NCBI GenBank assembly: GCA_010356995.1
Contig: ML996697.1
Location: forward strand, 501,761 to 565,760
Length of the DNA: 64,000 bases
DNA from: Trichodelitschia bisporula
Taxonomy: Eukaryota > Ascomycota > Dothideomycetes > Phaeotrichales > Phaeotrichaceae
Direction of reading: 5' to 3'
Below the pieces are notes generated by a model, which was not told the DNA's origin, made no database searches, and saw only the letters and a program-made list of their open reading frames with translations. The translations under genes and the position numbers were made by a program. How positions within the stretch are numbered: position 1 is the stretch's first letter; each line of letters starts with the position of its first letter. Shown piece after piece: positions 9,865 to 20,725 of the stretch.

Positions 9865-11440
9865 TGCGGGAGGGGTTGTGCGGTTGCTGCCTGGCGGAGA
9901 GGAGGGGTTGGGGGGGTTAAATGGGGGTGGATTTTTGAGTCGGTGATTGCCGGCTTCGACGGGTGACTCAATGGGGACTGCGGAGTCGGGGAGGCGAGGC
10001 GTGGTGGATGTTCGAGTTATTGTTGTTCTCGGCCGGTCGGCTGGGGTGGTAGTTGTTGGTTTGTGAAAGGATTTCAAATGGCGTAAGCGGGGAGGGGGGG
10101 GTTGATGGGGATGTGTGGGATGAGGGTTGGGGGTGAGGGGTGAGGGGTGAGGGGAAGTGGGGGTAATAGAGGCAGAAAGATGTGGATATTGGAATGAGGA
10201 TGGAATGGAAATAGAATGGGGATGGGATGGGGATTAGGACATGAAGTGCAAGATTGATGAAGAGTGAATCGGCGCGCTGTGTGTTCGGGAAAAGGTTGTC
10301 AGTGTCCCTTCGGTGTCGTGTCTATCATCTAGAACTACTCCGCTGCCGAAGCGCTTGTTGTCTTTAACCGTTTTCCGAACCGCTGAACGCCTATTTACTA
10401 GCCTTTCACTGCCTCTGCAGTCTCGCCTCACTCCATTCACAATGATTGATCAGTCAACGGCGGAATTGCTCAATCATCGCTCACTGCCTGCATTAGTTCC
10501 TTCTGTAAATCAGCCGCAGCCGAGGAATCAACGGCCGTCTCCGGGCGACGTCTAATGCATGTACAACGACCTCTTATACATATGTACAATAAGCGCGCTA
10601 ATCAAAGGTCGCAAATCCATTCAAAGCACCTCCTTTCATCATAAAAAGGCACATAGCACACATCGCCTCAACGCCTTTGCCATGCTGTTCACGTGTTTCT
10701 CCCAGTGGGGGGGGCGAATGTCGCGACATTTCAGCCTCCCTCACCGACAAAGAACCCACATCTCCGCTGTAGCCTAAACGCATGTCATCCACCGAGCAAC
10801 AGCATCCAATCCCTCTCCCACCAGTCACCTACATCTAACACCCCCACCAGGCATCATCACCACAACACAGCATCCCCTCCTGCATACTGTACTGCATCCT
10901 CACTCGCAACGTAATCCCCGCCCCTCTCGCCGCACACAACGGATCCATCCCGCGCACCGCATTCGACCCGCTCGCAACAGTGCACAACCACCGGCATATC
11001 CCACGGTCGCTGATGCATGCCGTTGAGCCCCAAGACACCGGACAGCAGCAGTGTAGCGTAGCGGCTGCATCACCCTCGTCCCAGCCTGACCATCCAGTAT
11101 GCCAGCGTTCACTTGTCCCCCTTCCCTCGAAGCAAACGTGGCCCCCACCTGTCCATTCTTCATCCGCCCCAGCCCTCGAGCATAGGGCTGCTCCCGCCCC
11201 TGTAACCTCACTCGCACGACGCGGATCCGCACAGCACGGCAGCCTGCCGCCGAAATGATGCATGCCCGCATCGGTGTCCCCTGATTCAAGGCTCCCGAGT
11301 CTGCGGCGCCGGCCCGGTTCCGCTCCCCTTACATCATTGTGCTAGCCGCTTCGTCGGTGGGGCGTGAGGTGGCCGGCTTCTTTTGATTCCTAGTGCTTCG
11401 TAAGTCGGAATGTAGCTGTTGATGATCTAGTCGGCTAGAA

Positions 11441-11701
11441 TTACAGCACCTTGAACCACTGATCGATGGTGGATGCCAGTTGTAAGGATGTATGAGGGGG
11501 TTGGTGTCGGACTTCGAAGTGGTTCGAGGTAATGTGTGCGAGTAGTTCAGCTTCGAGCTGTATAAGGGTCTCCCTATATCGGATAAGATGGGTGCGGATA
11601 TTGAGTCCAGACTCGCTTGGACGTTTCCACATGCCATGCGTCTCCCAATCTTTGGGTACAGTATACCCTGTACTCCTTGCTGTATTGTCAATCAGGGAGA
11701 T
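11441..11701 (-). other. Possible coding exon or relic, unknown family
   Basis: An 86-codon open stretch begins right after an acceptor-like CGTAG and runs to a stop. It reads like soluble protein (GYTVPKDWETHG, later RYRETLIQLEAELLAHI). I do not recognise the family and saw no convincing partner exon on either side, so it may be one exon of an unresolved gene, a relic, or chance. Confidence 0.2.
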
Positions 11702-12226
11702 CTACGATCTTGGAGGGAACAGAGCAGTTCATACGACAGCGGGAGTGGTTTCTAGAGATGATGGTGATTAGATGATATGTAGAGCACCTTCTCTCTGTGA
11801 TGAGTCCTAACTACATTGCCCCACCTCGGCGGCTCCTTCTTAACCACCCGTAGAAAGAAGCCGCGAAGGCCCCTAGCCAAGATAAAGCTAGGAAGAAAGC
11901 ATCCAGCCATGGGAAGATGACCACGAGCCCTCCCCGTCAGCTCGCGCCACCAACAGCGGATATCAAAGAAAAAAGCAGACTGTATCGTCCATGAGGGTGT
12001 ACCAACATCCCTCATCCTCGGTATATGCTCTCGTACCTCCATCCAAATGGCCCATACCCTACACCCCCAAACCAGGCCGTCATAAGCCGTACCCGCCCAA
12101 CTCCTCCCATGTCACATCAATATGCCTAGAAAATAGCCACAAGGCGGTGGCCAACCCGCAAGACAAGCCTCCGTCTATGAGACCCAAAACCGAAATATCC
12201 AAATAGTACCCGGGTATAAACATCCT

Positions 12227-14531
12227 CTAAGCCGCAACCGCACCCTTCATCCCTCGCCGCCACAATAAACCCCGTTTTACCGTCGTCGTCGACGAGGCTG
12301 TTCCCGGCCTCTCCCTCTCCCTCTCCCTCTCCCTCTCCCTCTCTCTTCCCCTCTCAGCCTCAATTGCCGGCGGCAACGGTGGCAGCGGCGGCACCACAAA
12401 CGTCGGCCGCGTCCCATGCATCGACACGCGCGTATGCCGCCTCCTCGCCTTCTCAAACGCAATCTTGCGCTCCTCTGCACTCTTCTCCTCCTTGTCCCTC
12501 GGTCTCGCAACCACCTCCTCACTCCCACCACTCAACCGGTCCTCCTCCCCAATCCCCAACCCAACCACCTTGCGCTCCTCCACCTCCACCCCTTCACAGC
12601 AAACCCCAACCATAATCCCCCCCTCCCCAATCAAACACTCCCTAACCCGCGCACACACCTCCCTTACGCCCGGCCGTCTCTCCGGCCTCGGATCTAGCAT
12701 GTCGCCGATTAGTTGCACAAGGCCCGGCACTGCGGCGAGCGGGGCAGCCTCGCCGCTCGTACCCGCCAGCGTCTTCGCGTCGCGCGCCAGCTGCGCCAGC
12801 CACATCGCCGTCAGCGTCGCGTTGTTGGCGAAGCTAGCGTCGGGCATTGCCGTGCCTTTCACTTTCGTGCTCCGTGCCTTCGCGAATGCCCCGGGCTTGT
12901 GCTTCCCCGCGAAGGTCAGGATGTCGGCGTACACGCACCCGAGGCTGAAGATGTCGGCTGCCATGGCGGAAGCCGGGACAGCGGGCGTGGGACGCACGTT
13001 TGGAACGTTGGGGTGGGCGGGGGAGGAGGTTGTTATTGACGGGATTGAGGGGATGGAGAAGGCGGTGGAGAGGGAGGCGGGGGGTGAGGGGGGTGGGTGT
13101 GTTGGCATGGCGGGGACGGAGAGCGCGAAGGCCCCGACCCGGTAAGGGAGGCCAGGTGACGAGCCGCCGCTTGTGGCTGTGCTGGCGCTGGTTGCGGGGC
13201 TGGGGAGACGCTCGAGGCTGGCGGTTGCGCTGGGTGGCGGGGTTGAAGGGTCAATGGACCCTTTGCGGGAACCGCCGTCGACGGAGCGCTTGCGCCGGTG
13301 GAGGAAACCTGTCTTTTGGGGGACGGGGCGTGCGGGCTCCGGGGTGGGTTGCAGCTCGGGCGGTGCGTAGGTCACGGCTTCGGTGGGCGGAAGGCGCTTG
13401 TCCCGCTGTAGGACGGGGAGCGAGGGGATGTCGGCGAAGGCGATGGCGTTGTTCTCGTCGATTAGGATGTTGGTCGGTGATATGCCCCCGTGCGGCAGGC
13501 CTGCCGCGTGTAGTGCGCTCAGGGCGGAGGCTAGGCAGTGCAGCCATCCGAGTAGCGTCGTGTACTTCGCGTGCTTAGACAACTTGTGCAGCGACGCTGG
13601 TGTCCGGAAGTCGATGAAAGATTTTAGTGTGTGCTCCGCCACGAACGTCGTCAGCGTGTACCCGTAGTTCTTGAGCGTGTAGCTAGCCCATATGGGCGCG
13701 ATGTGTGCGTGGGACACGGTGCGGGCGGTTTTTATATCCGCTAGGAACTCGGCCTCGGCGCGCTCGTCGATTTCGTCCTTGGCGAAGGCGAGTTGGATTC
13801 TTCGTCGGACGTACACCTCCCCTGGCCGCCGGGGGAGATGGACACGGGGCCAGGGTTGTAGGGCTGCCGCCGGGGGGAGCCGGTGCACGTACTCGGTGGG
13901 AATGACCTCGTTGGGCGCGTACTGGATATGCGCTCCTTCCGTGAGGGGTCTGAGCAGGTACTGGAACTGCGTGGAATGGAACTTGGCATACACGGCCTCG
14001 GTGCCCTTCGCCGCCAGCGCAGTTCGCACCTCGGCGAGCGGTATCGGCAAGTCATCGTCCTCCCAGCTATCGTCCACAACCCCGAAGATCAGGTCGGGCA
14101 CGCCGCACTCGACGAGGATTAGATACAGGCGCTTAGCGCGCCGCTCTATCCACTCGACGTAAGTGTCGTCTGTGAGGGCGGCGCCGAAGGCGACGGGTCT
14201 TTGGAGGAGGGGGCGGTTTTCTGGCGAGAGTTTGGAGAGGATGAAGGGCCGGGTTACCTTTGAGGCGATGCGCGTGTCGGTCCACCAGATTTGTTGGATG
14301 GCGGCGTGGGGGGTTACGATGCTGTGGCCGGCGTAGCCGAAGACGGCGGCGTTGAGGGCGATGGTGTCGGCGGTTACGATGCTGGTTAGGGTGCGGGGGG
14401 GGGGATGGCCGGTGAGAGGGCCTTGGGAGGATGGGTTGAGGGGGGATCGAGAGTTAGGAGGGCTGAGGATGGTCTTAGATATGATAGTCGCGGTAGTCCC
14501 GGGAGATATCGATGGCGGGCAGCGGCGACAT
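12227..14531 (-). CDS. Kinase-fold protein lacking catalytic motifs (putative pseudokinase)
   Basis: A long reading frame is open from 14533 to 12227 (about 768 codons). The kinase-like region lies in the middle: FLADIKTARTVSHAHI resembles the C-helix area, HGGISPTNILI stands where HRDxKxxN is expected, AFADIP where DFG is expected, and VTYAPPELQP resembles the APE motif. The catalytic Asp and the DFG Asp-Phe-Gly are not recognisable, so it is probably a pseudokinase or scaffold. A Ser/Pro-rich insert follows, then a second helical part with ADIFSLGCVYADIL (kinase helix F). The tail has an (RE)n run encoded by ctctcc repeats. No ATG opens this frame. The best start (AACATGTCG, 14531) gives 18 codons in another frame and stops at 14477-14475, so an N-terminal frame break or missed splice exists. 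Function unknown. Confidence 0.65.
12306..12352. repeat. Hexanucleotide ctctcc repeat coding for Arg-Glu run
   Basis: About seven and a half copies of ctctcc (gagagg in transcript sense) near the 3' end of the kinase-like gene. The run adds alternating Arg-Glu to the protein tail and should be length-variable. Confidence 0.8.
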
Positions 14532-16591
14532 GTTCAAACCCTGATAGAACGAGCGGCTCAAATCCGATTCGGGCGTGAAGCGAACAACGGCCGTCCACCA
14601 CAGCAACGAACGAGGGGAAAAGGAGCAAGACTAGTAAAGGCGAAAGCAAAAGCAAAGAATGGAATTACACGACAGACGACGCGGACTGGGGGGGGGGAGA
14701 GGAAGGGGATGGCGAACAGGGGCGGCGGATGGCGGGTTTTGCGGACACCAAGCAGACTATAAGAGACTCGTACTACCAATGCGATATGCACAGCGGCAGC
14801 GCAAGGCCCCCCCCCCCCATTCCCCACTTCGGCAGCCATGGCCACGGGAGCACCTGCGACCCGTTCCACACGTACAGTACCCACTCCACCGAGTTGCAAG
14901 CCCGTAAGCCCAGCAACCCAACGCGGTTCATACTGGGCTACACACAGACCGGAAAAAGGCAGCGACTCGGGGCTGGTGCGGGAAGAATGGCAAAAGACGG
15001 AGTTTTGGCGAGGGGGGACGTTCGGGGGCCCGCCAGCAGTTGTGGTTGTTTTTTGGAACATTAAGCTCCTCAGCCGTGTCCGGATGGCGGGCCAGGCACG
15101 GTGGGCAAAGCCATGGTGTCGTTAGTGGAGTGCGGGGAGAAAGGCCAATGGGCTGAAAAGGGCAAGGCTGGCCAATTGGGGGAATCTCACTCAGCGACCA
15201 AGGGGACCCCCCTCCCCTCGATAACGGTGTGGCAGTCCAGCCAAGGGTGCAGGGGAGGTGTATCGAACAGAGCCACGCGAGTGAAACATCGGGCTGCTTT
15301 TACATCCCACGGCAGCAAAGCAGTACGGAGAGCAGCAAGCAGTCGACGAGGCCAGGACAAGGGTGAAGGGTAGCAGTATGAAGAAAGTTGTCCGTGGAGT
15401 TTTTGTCGGTCTGTTCTGCTCGGTCGTGGTGGGAGGAGAAATTTCTCTTTCGCGGTCAAGGAGTCGGTCGGACCATGGCATCCCCTGCGCCGTGCCCTTG
15501 CCGCTGCGAGAGTCTGCAGTGTCGATCTGCGACGCCTCCAGGCAATCCCGTATGCACGCCTGTGCCTGGCCTGGTGCCTCTATCATACGGTACAGTACAT
15601 CCGTAGTCGCATGGCAGGCATCTTTATCTCCCAAATCTTTCATCCCTCTCTTATCCCGTACACTTGGAAGTTCCGCCTGATTTACGCCAGGGAGCGATCA
15701 TCTTCCTCTTTCAGTCCTGTCAGTTCGGAACTTGCGATATCGCCCCTCCCTCCTCCCCGCCACCCAGTCCCGTACTGGCCATTGCGCACACACACGAGGC
15801 TACCGTATTATCGATTACGAAGGTTAAGGCCGTGTCGAGCGGAGGCTGCGTGGCCAGCGCGGCGCCTGTCCCACGCTGGCGTCGCTCAAGTAGCCGCATT
15901 TGATCTCCGGGAAGGCGAAAGGCGGACGCTGCACGCGCTCACAATGGCGCGCACGGCAGATCTGGCGCGCGACGAGATCGGGGTCAGCGTAGCGAGCCAG
16001 CGAGCAGTGCCAGAACCAGAGCAGCGTTGAGGCGGTGGTAGTAGTCAAACCGACGATAGATGCGGTGCAGCTACCGTAAACGCGCGATACCGGCAGCTAG
16101 GCAAAGCAGGGAAAGTAGTGTATCTTTGGGAGCTACGACAAATGAAGCTGTAATCGTCACGTCCGCCCTGTCGCTTTGGGAAACGCCACGCCATGTCTTT
16201 TTCTCTGCGTTCCCCGACAGCCACGAAACAATCAGAAATCCTCCCGCCGTGCCGGCCCGGGGGTTGTTTGTCTGCCCTATGTACCATGTGATGGCCGCCA
16301 CGCTCAGCCATTGGGAGTGCGGTGGGAATGGGTACATCCGTAAAGGGCGGTAGAGGAGAATGTAAATGTCGATCTTCGTGCCATCAGATAACAACTTGAT
16401 ATCAACTCAACTCACCAACCTCACTTCCGCCCGTAGGCACCCCCTTCCCAAGTCCCCATCTTTCCACCTCCCCTCCCCCAAGCCCTCCCAAACCCTTCCC
16501 GTCGCAACCCCACCACCACCCCTCCCCCCGCTACGCCATCTCGACCTGCATCCCCCCCCCCACCGTCCGCCCACTGGCACACAGGCCACAA

Positions 16592-16623
<32 letters not shown>

Positions 16624-17861
16624 ACAACAGGCACAGACTCAAGTACACCACACGCGGTGCGCACGCACGCACGCACTTCGACACGCACAGCACCATGCGC
16701 CTGCAGCGCCCGCGTGGTGAAGCACGACAGACACCGCGCGCGCCTCAGGACTGACTCGTCCCGTCGTTGGGGACCATGGGCCGGTCTGGAGGTGCGGGGT
16801 GCGGGGTGCGAGGTGCGAGAAACGGCGAGCAGTGAGTAGTCGGAACAACGAGCAGCAATTACGGCGAGGAGCAAGCACCGAGAGCAGCAAGCCGGCGCTC
16901 TCGCCGTAAAACACGCCTACCTGCCCCATCTCCGTACGGCTGGCTAGTAACCATCACAACCAAACCCAGCCAGGCCAGGCGAGGCCACGCAGCGAGTAAT
17001 TATCCCCCCCGCGCACAACGACCTCGGCCTGCCCACGTTGCGAGTACGATCGCGCACCCCCGCGCCTTGTCGTCGGAGAATTGTCCTTGTGGTATGATTG
17101 CCCGATCCGTTGCAGCCTCGCCATGCCTCGCCGTGCACCATCCCCATCCCTCCCTCCCATCACTCATAACCACCAACGCCAGCGTCACATCGTGTGTTTC
17201 CCCTTCTGGGCACCCCGCAAGAAACCTATTTATCGCCGACAGCTTAGGACTTGCCTCCATTTCTACCCCTCCTACCCTTACGTCTTGGCCCTCAAGCTAG
17301 ACGTGTGTGAACTGCTAGTGTGGCAGGCCTGTCTGCTTCGCGGCCTGTGCCGAGGGCTTTCCGGAAGACGACGGTGGGGGCATGGTGGGGAAACGGCTTG
17401 AGACGGGAAACAGTTCGTGCGGTGGAAGATGCCGACGGAAAATTCCAAGGGGTTTGAAGGACTAGTTCTAGTTCTAGAAGATGGAGGGCTAGCCTGGTGT
17501 TCGACGATATATCAGACACTATTAACGATCAGGTGACCCGCTACTGAGTTTGGGCATGGTGTGGGCATACGGTACATCACTTGGACGACAAAGTGGGCAA
17601 TCCGTATCACGGCCTTACCAAGCACCGGCCCACGAACTTCGAGAGAGACGCAATCAATTATCGCACGGACGGGCAACTGTTACGTACACCCAGAGGCCAA
17701 ATAGCACAGGGCCTTCCCCCAGTAGCCGAACAAACGAAACCACTGGATATCTTTCCCTCATTAGTGCAATTGGTGACTTCCATGCGGATGGTTGTTCTTG
17801 TCTAACTTCTCGACTTTTTTCGGCTCATAGAAGAACCCCACCCCCAACTCTCGCCAGCCGT
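14532..17861. other. Large intergenic region between kinase-like gene and uS2 gene
   Basis: About 3.3 kb without a supported gene. The stretch 14532-14640 reads as a typical leader of the kinase-like gene (no ATG in transcript sense before AACATGTCG). Elsewhere there are poly-C/G runs, a (gcagac)n tract at 16590-16622, GCAC repeats near 16660, and an AGGACTAGTTCTAG motif at 17458. Open frames of 60-160 codons look like chance. The 3' UTR of uS2 begins below 17862. Confidence 0.45.
16588..16622. repeat. GCAGAC hexanucleotide microsatellite
   Basis: About five tandem copies of gcagac in the gene-poor stretch upstream of the kinase-like gene, followed by a short GCAC repeat. No gene association is evident. 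Confidence 0.8.
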
Positions 17862-18844
17862 CTACCACTGAGTAGGAGCAGCCTCGCCAGACTCGGCGGT
17901 CCAGCCCTCGGCAGCAGCCTGGACAGGAGCCGCCGCAGCCGCAGTGTTGCCCCAGTCGGCATCCGCGTCCCAGCTGGTAGGAGCAGCACCCCCAACACCA
18001 GCAGCAGCAAAGGCACCACCAGCGCCAGCAGCACCGGCAGCCCAGTCATCGGCGAAGCCAGTGTCAACCGGGCCAGTGCCAACCTCATCGACACCCGGAG
18101 CCTTGACCTCGTCGATACCAGCCGCATCCTTGTTCTCCTCCGCTTCGGGATCGCGGTAGAAGTACAGATCGGTCATGACGTCCCACTCAGCCTCGCGGCT
18201 AGCAAGCGTGCCACGCAGACGGAGCACCTCCCGGGCAAGCATCCACCAGATGAGACCGATGGAGTGACGGCCCTTGTTGTTGGTCGGGATGGCAACGTCG
18301 ACGTACTCGGTGGGGGAGTCGGTGTCGCACAGCGCAATCACGGGGATGTTGACGTACGACGCCTCCTTGATGGCCTGGGCATCAGTGCGCGGGTCCGTGA
18401 CGATGATGAGGCGGGGCTCCTTGAACGACCGCGTGATGTAATTGGTGAAGTTACCGGGGGTGAAGCGACCGGCAATGGCCACTGCACCGGTGTGCGCGGC
18501 GAACTTGAGCACGGCACGCTGGCCGTAGGGACGCGCGGAGATGACGCAGATGTCGGCGGGGTTGTCGACGGCCACGATGATGCGCGCGGCAAGCACGATC
18601 TTCTCCCTGAGGTTGGTGTCAGCTTGTGGTAGACTAACAGCGAGCCCAAACGGCTCAGAAAAGAGAAAATTTACCAGGTCTTGCCGATATTGATCACATT
18701 GATGCCATCTGGCCGCGTCTTCCACAGGTAAGGCTCCATGTGCACCTGCAGGTTCTTGGACCCGAGATGCGCCTGGGCGGCAAGCAACATCTCGATGTCC
18801 TGGCTGGTAGCATTGAAGCTAGGGGGGAGGTTGGAGGGAGCCAT
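17862..18844 (-). CDS. rps0: 40S ribosomal protein uS2 (S0)
   Basis: Cytosolic small-subunit protein needed for 20S pre-rRNA processing and 40S assembly. Exons are 18844-18675 and 18606-17862 (304 residues). The intron (GTAAAT..CAG, about 68 bp) splits the Trp codon of GKTWEKIV. Diagnostic stretches include [54 protein letters not shown] and [20 protein letters not shown]. The C-terminal part is the usual Ala/Asp/Trp-rich tail of eukaryotic S0 ([12 protein letters not shown]). The gene is head-to-head with the mitochondrial uS15m gene, with 305 bp between the start codons. Confidence 0.97.
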
Positions 18845-19149
18845 CTTTGACAGGCGGAGTCGAGAAGTTTGTCGGATGGAGGAGGAGGGGAAGGATGTGA
18901 AGATGTTGTGGGCGAGGAATTTGGATATTGGTGGAGCGGGCCGTTGAGCTTGCTGATTGGCTGTCGAAACGAGGCCCATCTGCCAAGGCCTTATCACGTG
19001 CAGGAAAATATCGACCTTTTGCGAAAATCGATCTGATGCCTTGTCGCCTTTTCTGGTGCCTGATTATCCTTGCACAGACCCAGAAGTTTAGCAGAGACCG
19101 GCGTTGAAAGGCCGCGATAGACGACACTGGCATCAAGTGCAGAGCAACT
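18845..19149. promoter_or_regulatory. Bidirectional promoter between uS2 and uS15m
   Basis: Only 305 bp separate two divergent ribosomal protein start codons, so both promoters and leaders share it. A CACGTG E-box is at 18995-19000, near the middle. No other known site was recognised. Confidence 0.6.
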
Positions 19150-20204
19150 ATGCCCCCACGAATACCCCAGGCTGTTTGCCTGCGGGCGCAATTGGGTAGG
19201 ATTTCGCTCCTAGCAGCAACTCAGCATATGCTAATTCCGCTTCAGCTTTCAGCTCCGGTCGCAGTGTTCCCGTTCTGAACCTCCCCATCCGGCTCTTTTC
19301 CTCCTCGCCTGCCGCACAGAGCCAGAAGCGTCGGCATCAAGACCCATACCTCATCGCGCAAGCAAAGGCCCGGAGGGCGGCAAATATATCCCGCCAGCAG
19401 GCACTCCAGATTGAGCGTGCTGCTTCACTTGGCGACCCTGTTCGCGGCATCACAACGCCTTTGGTCAAGTCCTTCCAGACCGGCCTTCCGGTCTCCGAAG
19501 AAGATACCAAAGAGTACGATTCCGAATACACGGGCAAAATCGACCAGACCAAGTATCTCAAGCACTCGTTGACAAGAGATGTGCTCGAGAAGCAGTTGAC
19601 TGAGTCGAAATGGCTGACAACTCCGGTGCCCAAGGGTGATATGAAGGACCCGGGAAAAATGTCGGCTGAGGAAATCGAGGAAGCTTCAGCTCGGCAGGAG
19701 GAGAATTCTCGTCATCATATGAAGAAAGCCACGGCCATTGAGCGCATTGTCGCGCTAGAGAGTGGAAACTCCCGCGACATCATGAGAGTCAACATCAAGC
19801 GTTGTGTGGAGACGTTTGGCCGGCACAACACCGATAAGATCCTCCCGTCCAAGCCGAAATCCGCTCAGCCGGGAGCTCTTGGGGATGCGTCGCCGGTGCC
19901 CAAGGCTGACCCCAATGCACCGATGGCTGAGGCGTCCCCCATAGTCCGCGCTGGGCCCGACACCGGCTCATCGGAGGTGCAGATTGCCATTCTCACGGCG
20001 AAGATCAACCGCTTGGTCCAGTTTCTGGAGACACGAGGCCCGAAGGACAAGATGAACAAGCGCAACCTACGTCTCCTGGTACACAAGCGGCAAAAGCACC
20101 TCAAGTATCTCCGGCGGAGGGAGCGCGGTGGACCGAGGTGGCAGCGCTGCATCGAGCTTCTGGGGCTGACGGAGGGCACATGGCGGGGTGAAATCAGTCT
20201 CTGA
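19150..20204 (+). CDS. Mitochondrial ribosomal protein uS15m
   Basis: Nuclear-encoded mitoribosomal small-subunit protein. Exon 1 is 19150-19195 and exon 2 is 19246-20204; the 50-bp intron has a CTAAT branch-like site and CAG end. The product is 334 residues. The N-terminus after splicing is a plausible mitochondrial presequence (basic, no acidic residues, with a FSSGRSV..RLFSSSPAA cleavage-like region). The C-terminal 80 residues carry the S15 signature: SSEVQIAILTAKINRL, LVHKRQKHLKYLRRRE. The long middle is typical of fungal uS15m and larger than bacterial S15. An unspliced reading stops after 42 codons, which supports the intron. Confidence 0.92.
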
Positions 20205-20725
20205 TCGGTGTGTCATGTACAGCTATCTCTGTAACTACAAGATGAGCGTTGGAGCTTACTGCCTAAATCGTCACGATACGGGCGACAAACTTTATGAAGG
20301 CAAGATCATGTGAGGTTAGGTTCCTGTGGCTCTTTGAGATGCAAGACGCGAACTGCCGTTCGAAGCAAACAAAGCAGTCTAGTACGGCTGATTGATTAGA
20401 ACAGCGTCGGGTGGTGCTGATGGGGGTCGTGACTGTGTATATTCGTTGTCCTATTACCGTTTAGACGCGCAGTCGCGCAAGCCTCCGTTGACGTTCCGCC
20501 GCAACCTCCTCGCCTTCGAGAAATTTGGGCCCCTCTTCCCCTCACCTCAACACCAACATCTTCTGACACCGCAAACTTACACCTTTCACTTCTACGCAAA
20601 AGTCGACACAAGCGGTAGCCCCTCGTTTACTTCCATTTTTTTGTCCTTCACCCGCTTCACGAGTAGTCTGACGGTCAGGCCCGCCGCCGCGCATTGCTCC
20701 TGGATAACTCCTCAACTCTGTAACC
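20205..20725. promoter_or_regulatory. Intergenic: uS15m 3' end and UBE2O-like leader
   Basis: About 520 bp. The last 230 bp before the ATG at 20726 is pyrimidine-rich and reads as a leader. No additional gene seen. Confidence 0.5.

Larger units (their letters stand above)
9733..12226. other. Intergenic region upstream of NMNAT, downstream of the kinase-like gene
   Basis: About 2.5 kb. The first 450 bp is G-rich on the plus strand (C-rich in the NMNAT transcript sense) with short tandem motifs. The rest holds scattered open frames without domains. One stretch, minus 11701-11441, reads as a protein-like exon after an acceptor-like CGTAG but could not be joined to a gene. Confidence 0.45.

Noticed and set aside
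9733-10077. N-terminal extension of NMNAT to 10077
   Set aside because: Open, but Pro/Arg/Thr-rich and encoded by GC tandem repeats; the ATG at 9732 gives the normal family length.
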